From Streptomyces sp. col6 (GTDB lineage Bacteria > Actinomycetota > Actinomycetes > Streptomycetales > Streptomycetaceae), in contig NZ_RDBL01000006.1 of assembly GCF_008042035.1 (NCBI RefSeq), positions 1,484,807 to 1,548,806 of the forward strand: a stretch of 64,000 bases of DNA, given 5' to 3'. The notes beneath the pieces are model-generated. The model saw nothing but the letters and a program-made list of their open reading frames with translations. It did not search any database and was not told where the DNA came from. Positions 44,498 to 54,300 of the stretch are shown in pieces. The translations under genes and the position numbers were made by a program. Position 1 is the first letter of the stretch. The number at the start of each line of letters is the position of its first letter.

Positions 44498-45646
44498 GTG
44501 GACGTGCAGAAGAAGCTCGACGAGATCGTCGAGACGGTCGGGAACGCCCGGTCCATGCCCATGTCGGCGTCCTGCGTGGTCAACCGCGCCGAACTGCTCG
44601 CCATGCTCGAAGAGGTGCGCGAGGCCCTGCCCGGCTCGCTCGCCCAGGCCGCGGAGGTCATCGGCGGCCACGAGCAGCTCGTCGAACAGGCCCGCCAGGA
44701 GGCCGGCCGCATCATCGAGAGCGCCCACGCCGAGCGCACCGCCCTGGTCTCCGGCACCGAGATCGCCCAGCGCTCCCAGGCCGAGGCCGACCGGATCCTC
44801 ACCGAGGCCCGCAAGGAGGCCGACGAGGTCCGCGCCGAGGCCGACGAGTACGTCGACAGCAAGCTCGCCAACTTCGAGGTCGTCCTCACCAAGACCATCG
44901 GCTCCGTCGACCGGGGCCGCGAGAAGCTCCTCGGGCGCGGCCAGGGCTTCGACGAGCAGGGCTACGAGGACCCGGACTTCGCCGAGGCCCCCGAGCGCAG
45001 CACCGACCCGGCCACGCTCCAGCGCCGGGCCGACGAGTACGTGGACACCAAGCTCGGCGCCTTCGAGGCGGTGCTCGCCAAGACCCTGGAGGCGGTCGGC
45101 CGGGGCCGGCAGAAGCTGCACGGCCGGGTCGCCACGGACGAGCTGGGCGCGCACATCGCCGCCCAGGACGCGGCCGGCGACCAGGGCCACACCAGCGACG
45201 AGGACCACTGGGCCGGACTGGCCGAGGTCGCCACCCCGCAGCCGCTCCGGATCCCGCACCAGGCCGAGCCGCAGTACGGCCAGCCGGAACCGCAGTACGC
45301 CCAGGGCTACGGCTACCAGGACCAGCAGGTCCAGCAGCAGGACGGCTACCAGGACCAGCCGCAGCAGGACGCGTACCAGGACCAGCACGCCCAGCACCCC
45401 CAGCAGGACGTCTACGGCTACCAGCAGCAGCCCGACCCGTACGCCGCCTACCAACAGCAGGGCTACGACCAGGGCCAGGCGCAGAACGGGATGCAGGCGC
45501 AGGGCGGCTACGACGCCTGGCAGCAGCCGGTCCAGCCCCCGCAGCCCCACCAGCAGCACGGCGAGGGCGCCCTGGACGAGACCAGCCTGTTCGACACCAG
45601 CATGATCGACCTGGAGCAGCTGCGCCGCTACGAACAGGAACGCTGA
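44498..45646 (+). CDS. DivIVA-like coiled-coil protein
   Basis: 382 residues from GTG 44498. Residues ~60-125 form a strong coiled coil of the ATP synthase b/DivIVA type (EQARQEAGRIIESAHAERTA, ADRILTEARKEADEVRAEAD). The segment ADEYVDSKLANFEVVLTKT, about 114-150, is repeated as ADEYVDTKLGAFEAVLAKT at about 177-212, an internal duplication. The last ~140 residues are Gln/Tyr/Asp-rich low complexity. Streptomyces annotate this locus as a cell-division initiation protein, and the polar-growth regulator DivIVA is a different gene. It is cytosolic and possibly membrane- or cytoskeleton-associated. Its molecular role is not established. Confidence 0.82.
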   Translation: MDVQKKLDEIVETVGNARSMPMSASCVVNRAELLAMLEEVREALPGSLAQAAEVIGGHEQLVEQARQEAGRIIESAHAERTALVSGTEIAQRSQAEADRILTEARKEADEVRAEADEYVDSKLANFEVVLTKTIGSVDRGREKLLGRGQGFDEQGYEDPDFAEAPERSTDPATLQRRADEYVDTKLGAFEAVLAKTLEAVGRGRQKLHGRVATDELGAHIAAQDAAGDQGHTSDEDHWAGLAEVATPQPLRIPHQAEPQYGQPEPQYAQGYGYQDQQVQQQDGYQDQPQQDAYQDQHAQHPQQDVYGYQQQPDPYAAYQQQGYDQGQAQNGMQAQGGYDAWQQPVQPPQPHQQHGEGALDETSLFDTSMIDLEQLRRYEQER

Positions 45647-45678
45647 CCGGCCGGCCGGGGGTCCGCCCGGGGCCGGAT

Positions 45679-45707
45679 TGGGAGCTGGGCGGTGTGTCCA
45701 GTATCCT
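45679..45707 (+). promoter_or_regulatory. Promoter of the DUF177-rpmF-rnc operon
   Basis: TTGGGA (45679-45684), a 17-nt spacer, then TATCCT (45702-45707). Transcription would start near 45714, which rules out start codons farther upstream for the first gene. Confidence 0.6.
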
Positions 45708-45817
45708 GGCTCTTCGGTCGCGCGTATGTCCGCGATCCCGGCTGCCCGCTTCGACTCCGGACCGGTCGGCCCTTCCCCACCACGCGTGACGCGTTCGATC
45801 CGAAAGCAGGAAAAGCC

Positions 45818-46459
45818 CTGAACGGCCACCTCGACCACCGAAACCCCCTCGTGTTCGACACGCACGAGCTGGGCCGGCGTCCGGGTGCCATGAAGCGGCT
45901 GACCCGCACGGCGGACGCTCCCGCCGACCTCGGTATCGGCGACGTCATCGGAGTGCCGCAGGGCGCGCCGGTGAAGCTGGACCTCCGTCTCGAATCCGTC
46001 ATGGAGGGCGTGCTCGTGACCGGGACCGCCCGTGCGACGGTCGAGGGGGAGTGCGTAAGGTGTCTGGAGCCGCTGAGCCGCGAGGTCGAGGCGGACTTCC
46101 AGGAGATGTTCTCGTACCCTGACGCCGATGACCGGAACCACGGCAAGCCCGCGGACCCGGTCGACGACGCCGAGGACGACGAGGACAGGCTTTTTCTCGA
46201 GGACGGCCTGTTCGACCTCGAGCCGGTGCTGCGTGATGCGGTGGTGCTCGCACTGCCGATGCAGCCGGTGTGCAAGGAATCCTGTGCCGGTCTGTGCTCC
46301 GAGTGCGGAGTCAGGCTGGACGAGAATCCCGGCCACCACCACGATGCCGTCGACGCTCGTTGGGCGGCACTGCAAGGACTCGCCGAGACCATTCAGGACG
46401 GCGAGAAGGACAACATGGGCGGCGCCGCACCCGGCGTCGACAAGAAGCAGGAGAAGTAG
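45818..46459 (+). CDS. DUF177 (YceD-type) rRNA accumulation protein
   Basis: 213 residues if translation starts at CTG 45818 ([19 protein letters not shown], preceded by GCAGGAAAA); GTG 45851 is the best alternative. Upstream ATG codons lie before the predicted promoter. Members of this family act with rpmF in 23S rRNA and large-subunit assembly. Four cysteines (CVRCLEP and, near the end, [13 protein letters not shown]) suggest a metal site found in many members. It lies 2 nt ahead of rpmF. A CTG start would be unusual; homologous streptomycetes appear to use a weak start at the same codon. Confidence 0.82.
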   Translation: MNGHLDHRNPLVFDTHELGRRPGAMKRLTRTADAPADLGIGDVIGVPQGAPVKLDLRLESVMEGVLVTGTARATVEGECVRCLEPLSREVEADFQEMFSYPDADDRNHGKPADPVDDAEDDEDRLFLEDGLFDLEPVLRDAVVLALPMQPVCKESCAGLCSECGVRLDENPGHHHDAVDARWAALQGLAETIQDGEKDNMGGAAPGVDKKQEK

Positions 46460-46461
46460 CC

Positions 46462-46635
46462 GTGGCTGTTCCGAAGCGGAAGATGTCGCGCAGCAACACG
46501 CGCCACCGCCGGTCGCAGTGGAAGGCTGCGGTCCCCACCCTGGTTTCGTGCGAGCGCTGCCAGGAGCCGAAGCTGCAGCACATCGCGTGCCCCAGCTGCG
46601 GCACGTACAACAAGCGCCAGGTCCTCGAGGTCTGA
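46462..46635 (+). CDS. rpmF: 50S ribosomal protein L32
   Basis: 57 residues from GTG 46462. [20 protein letters not shown] is the usual L32 start, and the zinc site CERCQE / [11 protein letters not shown] has four cysteines. It lies in the conserved operon order DUF177-rpmF-rnc, with GGAGAA ahead of its start inside the end of the previous gene. Confidence 0.97.
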   Translation: MAVPKRKMSRSNTRHRRSQWKAAVPTLVSCERCQEPKLQHIACPSCGTYNKRQVLEV

Positions 46636-46654
46636 GCGGCTGGTGAGAGGCCCG

Positions 46655-47479
46655 ATGTCTGAGTTGTCCCACGCCAAGAAGCAGGCAGACAACGTCAACA
46701 CAGCCTCGTCCCACACGCTTCTGGAAGGGCGGCTCGGGTACCAACTCGAGTCCGCCCTTCTGGTGCGTGCGCTGACCCACCGTTCGTACGCGTACGAGAA
46801 CGGCGGTCTGCCCACCAACGAGCGGCTGGAGTTCCTCGGGGACTCCGTGCTCGGCCTGGTGGTCACGGACACGCTGTACCGCACCCACCCCGACCTGCCC
46901 GAAGGCCAGCTGGCCAAGCTGCGGGCCGCGGTGGTCAACTCGCGTGCGCTTGCGGAAGTGGGCCGCGGCCTCGAACTCGGCTCCTTCATCCGGCTCGGCC
47001 GCGGTGAAGAGGGCACGGGTGGCCGGGACAAGGCCTCCATCCTCGCCGACACCCTGGAAGCGGTGATCGGCGCGGTCTATCTCGATCAGGGCCTCGACGC
47101 GGCGTCCGAGCTGGTCCACCGGCTCTTCGACCCGCTGATCGACAGGTCCTCGAACCTCGGCGCCGGCCTGGACTGGAAGACCAGCCTCCAGGAGCTCACC
47201 GCGAGCGAGAGCCTCGGAGTCCCCGAGTATCTCGTCACGGAGACCGGCCCGGACCACGAGAAGACCTTCACTGCTGCCGCCCGCGTCGGTGGTGTCTCGT
47301 ACGGCACCGGCACCGGCCGTAGCAAGAAGGAAGCGGAGCAACAGGCGGCCGAGTCCGCCTGGCGCGAGATCAGCGCCGCCGCGGAGGCGCGGGAGGCAGC
47401 GGCGAAGGCCGGTGCCGACGGAGGGGCCGCCGACACCCCTGCCGACCCGTCGCCGTCCACGGACGTCGCTCCGGCCTGA
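46655..47479 (+). CDS. rnc: Ribonuclease III
   Basis: 274 residues from ATG 46655, with GAGAGG upstream; GTG 46643 is an alternative. The catalytic signature [18 protein letters not shown] lies near 56-73 and the second acidic cluster in [15 protein letters not shown] near 132-146. The C-terminal dsRNA-binding domain covers about 165-235, ending in [14 protein letters not shown], followed by an Ala/Asp tail. It processes rRNA and structured mRNAs as a dimer. In S. coelicolor the same gene is absB, a global activator of antibiotic synthesis. It ends the operon, with a strong terminator beyond. Confidence 0.96.
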   Translation: MSELSHAKKQADNVNTASSHTLLEGRLGYQLESALLVRALTHRSYAYENGGLPTNERLEFLGDSVLGLVVTDTLYRTHPDLPEGQLAKLRAAVVNSRALAEVGRGLELGSFIRLGRGEEGTGGRDKASILADTLEAVIGAVYLDQGLDAASELVHRLFDPLIDRSSNLGAGLDWKTSLQELTASESLGVPEYLVTETGPDHEKTFTAAARVGGVSYGTGTGRSKKEAEQQAAESAWREISAAAEAREAAAKAGADGGAADTPADPSPSTDVAPA

Positions 47480-47484
47480 CCTGC

Positions 47485-47522
47485 GAGAACCCCTCGGTGC
47501 CGCCGTGCACCGGGGGGTTCTC
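47485..47522 (+). terminator. Terminator after rnc
   Basis: 16-bp arms with one G-U pair and a 6-nt loop start 6 nt after the rnc stop codon and stand 41 nt ahead of mutM. Confidence 0.85.
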
Positions 47523-47562
47523 CGTGTCCGTGTACCCCGTCGCGTCCCCCCAGGAGCCGTCC

Positions 47563-48423
47563 ATGCCCGAACTGCCCGAGGTCGAAGTCGTCCGCCGCGG
47601 ACTGGAGCGCTGGGTCGCCGGGCGGACCGCCGGTGAGGTCGAGGTCCTGCACCCGCGCGCGGTCCGCCGCCATCTCGCGGGCGGCGTGGACTTCGCGGCC
47701 CGGCTCACGGGGACGCGGTTCGGGACCGCGATGCGCCGGGGCAAGTACCTGTGGGTGCCGCTCGACGACGCGGCCGGCTCGCTCCTCGGCCACCTCGGCA
47801 TGAGCGGCCAGCTGCTCGTCCAGCCCGAGGGGGCGCCCGACGAGAAGCATCTGCGGATCAGGGTCAGGTTCGCCGACGCGGTGGGCACCGAACTCCGCTT
47901 CGTGGACCAGCGCACCTTCGGCGGGCTCTCGCTCCACGAGAACACCCTCGACGGGCTGCCCGACGTCATCGCGCACATCGCCCGCGACCCCCTGGACCCG
48001 GCCTTCGACGACGCCGCCTTCCACACGGCGCTGCGGCTGCGCCGCACCACGGTCAAGCGCGCCCTGCTCGACCAGTCGCTGATCAGCGGGGTCGGCAACA
48101 TCTACGCGGACGAGGCGCTCTGGCGTGCCCGGCTGCACTACGACCGCCCGACCGCGACCCTGACCCGCCCCAAGTCGGCCGAGCTGCTCGGCCACATCCG
48201 CGACGTGATGAACGCGGCGCTGGCCCAGGGCGGCACGAGCTTCGACAGCCTGTATGTGAACGTGAACGGCGAGTCGGGCTACTTCGACCGGTCACTGGAC
48301 GCCTACGGCCGCGAGGGCGAGCCCTGCCACCGCTGCGGTACGGCGATGGCGCGGCGCCCCTGGATGAACCGGTCCAGCTACTACTGCCCCCGCTGCCAGC
48401 GTCCGCCGCGCGTCAGACCTTAG
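47563..48423 (+). CDS. mutM: Formamidopyrimidine-DNA glycosylase
   Basis: 286 residues from ATG 47563, with CAGGAG upstream. Pro2-Glu3 in MPELPEVE are the catalytic residues after Met removal, and [10 protein letters not shown] near 54-63 holds the conserved Lys. The helix-two-turn-helix [12 protein letters not shown] is near 178, and the C-terminal zinc finger (CHRCGT then YCPRCQ) is complete. It excises 8-oxoguanine and ring-opened purines. Its stop overlaps the end of the converging HxlR gene by 4 nt. Confidence 0.96.
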   Translation: MPELPEVEVVRRGLERWVAGRTAGEVEVLHPRAVRRHLAGGVDFAARLTGTRFGTAMRRGKYLWVPLDDAAGSLLGHLGMSGQLLVQPEGAPDEKHLRIRVRFADAVGTELRFVDQRTFGGLSLHENTLDGLPDVIAHIARDPLDPAFDDAAFHTALRLRRTTVKRALLDQSLISGVGNIYADEALWRARLHYDRPTATLTRPKSAELLGHIRDVMNAALAQGGTSFDSLYVNVNGESGYFDRSLDAYGREGEPCHRCGTAMARRPWMNRSSYYCPRCQRPPRVRP

Positions 48424-48830
48424 GGCCTGTCCGCGCGCGCCTCGTCGTAACGGGCCCTGGCCTCCAGGACGTCGGGCATCCGGCCCTCGACGAAGTGGAT
48501 CAGGGAGAGCAGCCGCTCCGCGACCTCGCGGCCGAGCGGGGTCAGCTCGTAGTCGACGCGCGGCGGATTGACGAGCTGGGCCTCGCGGTGCACCAGTCCG
48601 TCCCGCTCCAGGGCGTGCAGGGTCTGGGACAGCATCTTCTCGCTCACCCCGTCGACCCGGCGGCGCAGCGCGTTGAAGCGCAGGCTCTCCTCGTACAGCG
48701 CGCCGAGCGTGAGGGCACCCCAGCGGCCGGTGGCGTGTTCCAGCAGGCCGCGCGAGGGGCACTGCTTGGAGAACACGTCGAAGGGCAGGTCGTCCGTCGC
48801 CGACGTCTCCGGTGCGGTGCTCTGGTCCAT
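48420..48830 (-). CDS. HxlR-family transcriptional regulator
   Basis: 136 residues from ATG 48830. It is a winged helix of the HxlR type, with a Cys near residue 28 ([17 protein letters not shown]), then [23 protein letters not shown] and [13 protein letters not shown]. Such proteins sense electrophiles or redox stress through the N-terminal cysteine and act as dimeric repressors or activators. The usual divergent oxidoreductase target is absent: the upstream neighbour is transcribed in the same direction. The targets are therefore unknown. Confidence 0.88.
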   Translation of the reverse strand: MDQSTAPETSATDDLPFDVFSKQCPSRGLLEHATGRWGALTLGALYEESLRFNALRRRVDGVSEKMLSQTLHALERDGLVHREAQLVNPPRVDYELTPLGREVAERLLSLIHFVEGRMPDVLEARARYDEARADRP

Positions 48831-48928
48831 GAAACCAGCGTACGCCCGCACAGCGCTTTCCCTGAGTCAGTGCGATCCGGGGGAGAGCGAGTGGGGCGTA
48901 CGAGGGGTGTGTGCCGCGGTGAGACGGG

Positions 48929-49954
48929 TCAGAAACCGAAGTCCTGGGTCCACCAGGGGCCGCCGGCCCCGAAGTGGACGCCCACGCCGAGCGTCTTGTA
49001 ATCGCAATTGAGAATGTTTGCCCGGTGGCCGTCGCTGTTCATCCAGGCGTCCATCACGGCCTCCGCGTCGGCCTGGCCGCGGGCGATGTTCTCGCCGCCG
49101 AGCCCGGAGACACCGGCCGCGTCCGCCCGGTCCCAGGGGCTCTTGCCATCGGGGTCCGTGTGGTCGAAGAAGCCGCGCGCCGCCATGTCGTCGCTGAAGT
49201 TCTGGGCGAGCGAGGTCAGCGACGAGCTCGCCGTGACCGGGCTGCAGCCGACCTTGCCGCGCTCCTCGTTGACGAGGGCCAGGATCGCGGCCTGGGCCGA
49301 GGCGGCGGTGGCGCTCGGGGTGCTGCTCTTCGACGGGGCCGGCGCGGAGGACGAGGACTTCGGGGCGGCGGGCGCCGAGCTCCTGGCGGCCTGGCTGGCC
49401 GGGGCCTTCGAGGAGGAGGAGGGCTTGGCCTTCTCCTTCTTCTTGGGCGGCGTCGTCTTCGCGGCGGTGGACTTCTTGCCGGCCGGGGACTTGGACGGCG
49501 TGGCGGTCTTCGAGGGCGAGGCGGAAGCGGAAGCCGACGGGGACGCCGAGTCCGAGGCGCTGGGGGAGGCCGACTTCGACCGGTCCGGCGTGGCGGAATG
49601 CGACTTCTTCGGAGCCGCCGGGCGGTCGGTGCCACGGCTGGCGGTGGCCGAAGCGGAGGAGCGGTCGGCGGACGGGGTGGTGGCGCCGCCCTGGGTGAGC
49701 AGGTCCGGCGCCGCGTGCGAGCGCACCTGGTCGGCGACCGGACCGCCGCCGACGGTGTAGCTGTCGCCGCCGGGCAACAGCCCCGAGGCCACGGCGACGG
49801 CTCCGACGGCCAGGGCCGCCGAGACGCCTATCAGTCCGGTGCGCACAGGGATCGCGGACCGCTTTCTGCGGCCCGCCTCCCGGTGCCGGCCCGCGGCCCC
49901 GTCCACCTGTTCCTCAGCGGCGGGAGCTGCGGCGCTGCGTCGATGGCGTCCCAT
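48929..49954 (-). CDS. Secreted/anchored CAP (SCP-like) domain protein
   Basis: 341 residues from ATG 49954; longer upstream reading is rejected as it crosses acylphosphatase. A basic N-terminus (MGRHRRSAAAP) precedes a single hydrophobic segment at about 41-61 (GLIGVSAALAVGAVAVASGLL), a signal anchor. A ~130-residue Ser/Lys/Pro/Ala-rich linker with SPSASASASPS-type repeats follows, then a C-terminal CAP domain (~120 residues) with NFSDDMAARGFFDHTDPDG, GENIARGQADAEAVMDAWMNSDGHRANIL and a final WWTQDFGF. The family is extracellular; bacterial roles are mostly unknown. Confidence 0.88.
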   Translation of the reverse strand: MGRHRRSAAAPAAEEQVDGAAGRHREAGRRKRSAIPVRTGLIGVSAALAVGAVAVASGLLPGGDSYTVGGGPVADQVRSHAAPDLLTQGGATTPSADRSSASATASRGTDRPAAPKKSHSATPDRSKSASPSASDSASPSASASASPSKTATPSKSPAGKKSTAAKTTPPKKKEKAKPSSSSKAPASQAARSSAPAAPKSSSSAPAPSKSSTPSATAASAQAAILALVNEERGKVGCSPVTASSSLTSLAQNFSDDMAARGFFDHTDPDGKSPWDRADAAGVSGLGGENIARGQADAEAVMDAWMNSDGHRANILNCDYKTLGVGVHFGAGGPWWTQDFGF

Positions 49955-50086
49955 CTGCTGTGCCCTTCTGACGACCAGGACGTCGTTTTCGACGCCACCA
50001 TGCTCACCCGAACGGGTGAAGCTTTTGCGAGGGGACTGTACGCCATGGTGTTTCGCCGACAAGTACGACGAATGCAATTGGCCGGT

Positions 50087-50092
50087 TAGCGT
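50087..50092 (+). promoter_or_regulatory. Candidate -10 box (TAGCGT) of acyP
   Basis: TAGCGT ends 6 nt before the ATG at 50099 with no ribosome-binding site between, suggesting a leaderless mRNA. Confidence 0.4.
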
Positions 50093-50098
50093 TCGGGC

Positions 50099-50380
50099 AT
50101 GAACGAAGATGTACGACTCACCGCTTGGGTACGCGGCCGAGTACAGCAAGTAGGGTTCCGCTGGTTCACCAGGGCAAACGCTTTGGAGATCGGGGGCCTC
50201 ACCGGTTTCGCCCTCAATCTCGACGACGGCAGGGTGCAGGTCGTGGCCGAGGGCCGGCGTGAGAATTGCCACCGTCTTCTGGACTGGCTGCGGTCCGACG
50301 ACACTCCCGGCCGCGTCGACGGTGTCACTGAGATCTGGGACACGCCGCGCGGGGGATACGAGGGATTCGCGATCCGCTGA
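50099..50380 (+). CDS. acyP: Acylphosphatase
   Basis: 93 residues, normal for the family. The anion loop [16 protein letters not shown] near 13-28 holds the conserved Arg and the catalytic Asn lies in [18 protein letters not shown] near 34-51. It hydrolyses carboxyl-phosphate bonds of acyl phosphates. It lies between the CAP-domain gene (divergent) and the smc region and is likely transcribed alone. Confidence 0.93.
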   Translation: MNEDVRLTAWVRGRVQQVGFRWFTRANALEIGGLTGFALNLDDGRVQVVAEGRRENCHRLLDWLRSDDTPGRVDGVTEIWDTPRGGYEGFAIR

Positions 50381-50816
50381 GACCGCCCGTGAAGGGGCTC
50401 TCGAAAAGGTTCGTGTTCGGGCCGTGTTCGATGTGCGGCGGGGGGTGACGGTCCGCGCTCCCGTCGCACGTACACATGAAATGACCTGCGGAATGTTCTG
50501 ATGGTTGCCAAGATTCGGCCGGCATGCGAGGCTTCGGCCCTGAGGATGATCTCGGTACCCCGAGGGGCCCGTTGGAGAGTCGCGCCGCATGATCGTTCTG
50601 CCGCGCGCCCCCGGGACGCCCGCGACTGCGGGGTGTGATCGTGTTGACCGTCAAACTTTTTGGTGAGACTCTGAAATCCCCGCGCACCTTAGCTGTTCGG
50701 CAGAGCTGGTAGGCAGCAGGACGCAGTGACACAGAGGCACTGCCGAGCACCGCGGGTGCGATCCCTCACGACCCACACCGCATCGGTCGGTCACTCATTG
50801 TGGAGGACCATCCATC
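50381..50816. other. Intergenic region before the coiled-coil gene (436 bp)
   Basis: Relatively A+T rich for this genome near 50640-50700 (TCAAACTTTTTGGTGAG). At 50723-50745 a GCAGTG/CACTGC hairpin with a 9-nt loop lies in a stretch that also contains D-arm-like (AGCTGGTAGGCAGC) and T-arm-like (GGGTGCGATCCC) words, but no acceptor stem forms. No ORF is convincing. A structured leader or small RNA is possible. Confidence 0.4.
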
Positions 50817-51029
50817 ATGGCAAAGGCGCTTCTCGGTTACGTCGGCGGTTCCGACCCGCGACTCCTCGCCGAGATGCGACGGCTCCAGCAGCGCGTCCAG
50901 GACCTGGAATCCGAGCTCGTACGGATCCAGGACGAGAACGACGCGCTCAACGCCGCCGCCCAGCACCAAGAGTCGCTGCTCGACAGCATCGACATCGACG
51001 TACCCCAGGCGGAGCCGGCGCTCACCTGA
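50817..51029 (+). CDS. 70-residue coiled-coil protein
   Basis: ATG 50817 is preceded by GTGGAGGA. The sequence is MAKALLGYVGGSDPRLLAE then a heptad-patterned helix RRLQQRVQDLESELVRIQDE at about 21-40, followed by SLLDSIDIDVPQAEPALT. A single short coiled coil with a conserved N-terminal GYVGG patch suggests a dimeric adaptor. It is widely kept in streptomycetes just upstream of smc, but a terminator separates it from smc here. The function is not recognised. Confidence 0.78.
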   Translation: MAKALLGYVGGSDPRLLAEMRRLQQRVQDLESELVRIQDENDALNAAAQHQESLLDSIDIDVPQAEPALT

Positions 51030-51240
51030 CCCGGCCTGAAGGCCCTCAGGGGCCGGTCGGGCCCACGCGCCAACCGCACGGGCACATCGACGGATCATCA
51101 CCGGATCATTGAGGATCAGGACCGCAGGCCGGGTCATTGCCGGATTGCGTCGATCCGCTTCTCCTCGGCCTCGTCATTGATCCGGTCACGCATGTCCGCA
51201 CGAGCACCTGTGCGCGACATCCGATGATCCGCAGAATTAC

Positions 51241-51275
51241 AGGGGACGCTTCGGCGTCCCTTCTTTCTTTTCCCC
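51241..51275 (+). terminator. Classical intrinsic terminator with UUCG loop
   Basis: The GGGACGC-TTCG-GCGTCCC hairpin (51243-51260), extendable by two pairs, is followed directly by TTCTTTCTTTTC. The T-rich tail is unusual for this genus, where most terminators lack it. Confidence 0.9.
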
Positions 51276-51366
51276 CGCCTCGCGCAGGTCCCGCCCCCGG
51301 CGTACACCTCTTCCCTTACCGTCTGATGTGCCCTGCACCTTCATCAGCGAAACCGAGAGCGAAAGG

Positions 51367-51372
51367 TAGAGT
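51367..51372 (+). promoter_or_regulatory. Candidate -10 box (TAGAGT) of smc
   Basis: TAGAGT ends 8 nt before the GTG start at 51381 and no ribosome-binding site intervenes, consistent with leaderless transcription. Confidence 0.4.
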
Positions 51373-51380
51373 CCGGCGGC

Positions 51381-54300
51381 GTGCACCTCAAGGCCCTGAC
51401 CCTGCGCGGTTTCAAATCGTTCGCCTCCGCCACGACGCTGCGGTTCGAACCCGGTATCACCTGTGTCGTCGGCCCCAACGGGTCAGGCAAGTCCAATGTG
51501 GTGGACGCGCTTTCCTGGGTCATGGGCGAACAGGGCGCGAAATCCCTGCGCGGCGGCAAGATGGAGGACGTGATCTTCGCCGGGACCACCGGCCGGCCGC
51601 CGCTGGGCCGGGCCGAGGTCTCGCTGACCATCGACAATTCCGACGGCGCCCTGCCCATCGAGTACGCCGAAGTCACGATCACGCGGATCATGTTCCGCAA
51701 CGGCGGCAGCGAATACCAGATCAACGGCGACACCTGCCGGCTGCTCGACATCCAGGAACTCCTCTCCGACTCCGGCATCGGCCGCGAGATGCACGTCATC
51801 GTCGGCCAGGGCCAGCTGGACTCCGTGCTCCACGCCGATCCGATGGGGCGCCGCGCCTTCATCGAGGAGGCGGCGGGGGTCCTCAAGCACCGCAAGCGCA
51901 AGGAGAAGGCGCTGCGGAAGCTGGACGCGATGGGGACGAACCTGGCCAGGGTCCAGGACCTCACCGACGAGCTGCGGCGGCAGCTGAAACCGCTCGGCCG
52001 GCAGGCGGCAGTGGCCCGCCGTGCCGCCGTCATCCAGGCCGACCTGCGCGACGCCCGGCTGCGGCTCCTCGCCGACGACCTGGTGACGCTGCGCACCGCC
52101 CTGCGCAGCGAGATCGCCGACGAGGCCGCGCTCCGGCAGCGCCGGGAGGCGGCCGAGGCCGAACTCAAGGCAGCCCTCGCCCGCGAGGCCGAACTGGAGG
52201 ACGAGGTACGCCGGCTGACCCCCCGGCTCCAGCGCGCCCAGCAGACCTGGCACGAGCTGTCGCAGCTGGCCGAACGGGTACGCGGCACGATCTCGCTGGC
52301 CGACGCCCGGGTGAAGAGCGCCACCGCGCCGCCCGAGGAGGAGCGCCGGGGCCGAGACCCCGAGGACATGGAGCGCGAGGCCGCCCGCATCCGCGAGCAG
52401 GAGGCCGAGCTGACCGCCGCCCTGGAGGCGGCCGAGCACGCGCTCGACGACACCGCCTCCCACCGCCACGAGCTGGAGCGCGAGTTGGCCGCCGAGGAGC
52501 GCCGGCTCAAGGACGCCGCCCGCGCCCTGGCCGACCGCCGCGAAGGGCTCGCCCGGCTGCACGGCCAGGTCAACGCCGCCCGCAGCCGCGCGGGTTCGGC
52601 CCAGGCGGAGATCGACCGGCTGTCCGCCTCGCGCGACGAGGCGCGGGAGCGGGCCGTCGCGGCCCAGGAGGAGTACGAGGAGCTGAAGGCCGAGGTCGAC
52701 GGTCTGGACGCCGGCGACACGGAACTCGGTGAGCGGCACGACACCGCCCGGCGCGAGCTGAGGGAGGCCGAGGCCGCGCTCTCCCGGGCCCGCGAGGAGG
52801 CCACCGCCGCCGAGCGGCAGCGCGCCGCCGTCGCGGCCCGGCACGACGCGCTGGCCCTCGGGCTGCGGCGCAAGGACGGTACGGGAGCACTGCTCGGGGC
52901 CCGCGACCGGCTCACCGGCCTCCTCGGCCCCGCCGCCGAACTGTTGACGGTGGCCCCGGGCCACGAGATCGCGGTGGCGGCGGCACTGGGCGCGGCGGCG
53001 GACGCGGTCGCGGTCACGGACCCGGCCACGGCGGCGGAGGCGATCCGGCTGCTGCGCAAACAGGACGCGGGGCGTGCGGCCCTGCTGCTGGGGGCCGCCG
53101 GGCACGTACCGGGACAGGGCGGTCCGGCGCACCCGCCGCACCCCGAAGGCGCCGCCCATGTGGCGCTTCCCGGCCAGAGCACGGAGCCCGTACACGGGGC
53201 GGTGGCACCCGAGCCCGCCGCACAGGTGCTGGCCCCGGCCACCGGCCGGCAGACCCCCGTCGCCGATCTCGTCAGCGGACCCGTCGAACTGGTGGCCGCC
53301 GTCCGCAGGCTGGTGCGGGACATGGTCGTCGTCGCCACCCTGGAGGACGCCGAGGACCTGGTCGCCGCGCATCCCGTGCTGACGGCGGTGACCGGCGAGG
53401 GCGATCTGCTCTCCGCCCACTTCGCGCACGGCGGTTCCGCCGGCGCGCCCAGCCTGCTCGAAGTGCAGGCGTCCGTGGACGAGGCCGCCGCCGAGCTCGC
53501 CGGACTCGCAGTGCGGTGTGCCGAACTGGCCGAGGCGCAGCGGGTGGCGGCCGAGCGGCGGACCGCTTCGGCGGCGCTCGTCGAGGAGCTGGGGGAGCGG
53601 CGGCGGGCCGTCGAGCGGGAGCGGTCCGGGGTCGCCCAGCAGCTCGGCCGGCTGGCCGGCCAGGCGCGGGGCGCCGCAGGGGAGGCCGAGCGCATGGACG
53701 CCTCCGCCGCGCGGGCCCAGGAGGCGCTGGAACGGGCCACCGAGGAGGCCGAGGAGCTGGCCGAGCGGCTGCTCGTCGCCGAGGAGGCGGCCGGTGACGG
53801 AGCCGACGACGAGCCGGACACCGGGGTGCGCGACCGGCTCGCGGCCGACGGCGCCAACGCCCGGCAGACCGAGATGGAGGCCCGCCTCCAGGTCCGTACG
53901 CACGAGGAGCGCGTCAAGGCGCTCGCCGGGCGCGCCGACTCGCTGGACCGGGCAGCCCGGACCGAGCGCGAGGCGCGGGACCGGGCCGAGCGGCGTCGCG
54001 CCCGGCTGCGCCACGAGGCGGAGGTGGCCGCGGCCGTGGCCTCGGGCGCCCGGCAGCTGCTGGCCCACGTCGAGGTGTCCGTCGTACGGGCGGAGCAGGA
54101 GCGGGTGGCGGCCGAGGCGTCGAAGGGTGAGCGGGAGCGGGAGCTCGGGGCCGAGCGGCTGCGGGGCCGCGACCTCAAGGGGGAGCTCGACAAGCTGACG
54201 GACTCGGTTCACCGGGGCGAGGTCCTGGGTGCCGAGAAGCGCCTGCGGATGGAGCAGCTGGAGACGAAGGCGCTGGAGGAGCTGGGCGTCGAGCCGGCCG

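Larger units (their letters stand above)
51030..51380. other. Intergenic region before smc (351 bp)
   Basis: Contains the terminator of the coiled-coil gene (51241-51275) and, beyond it, the probable smc promoter. No other feature was seen. Confidence 0.6.

Noticed and set aside
46643-46654. GTG 46643 as the rnc start
   Set aside because: The ATG at 46655 gives the usual MSELS start, and GAGAGG between the two codons serves as its ribosome-binding site.
50690-50775. tRNA-like sequence
   Set aside because: D-arm and T-arm words are present but no 7-bp acceptor stem or valid 5-bp anticodon stem with a 7-nt loop forms.
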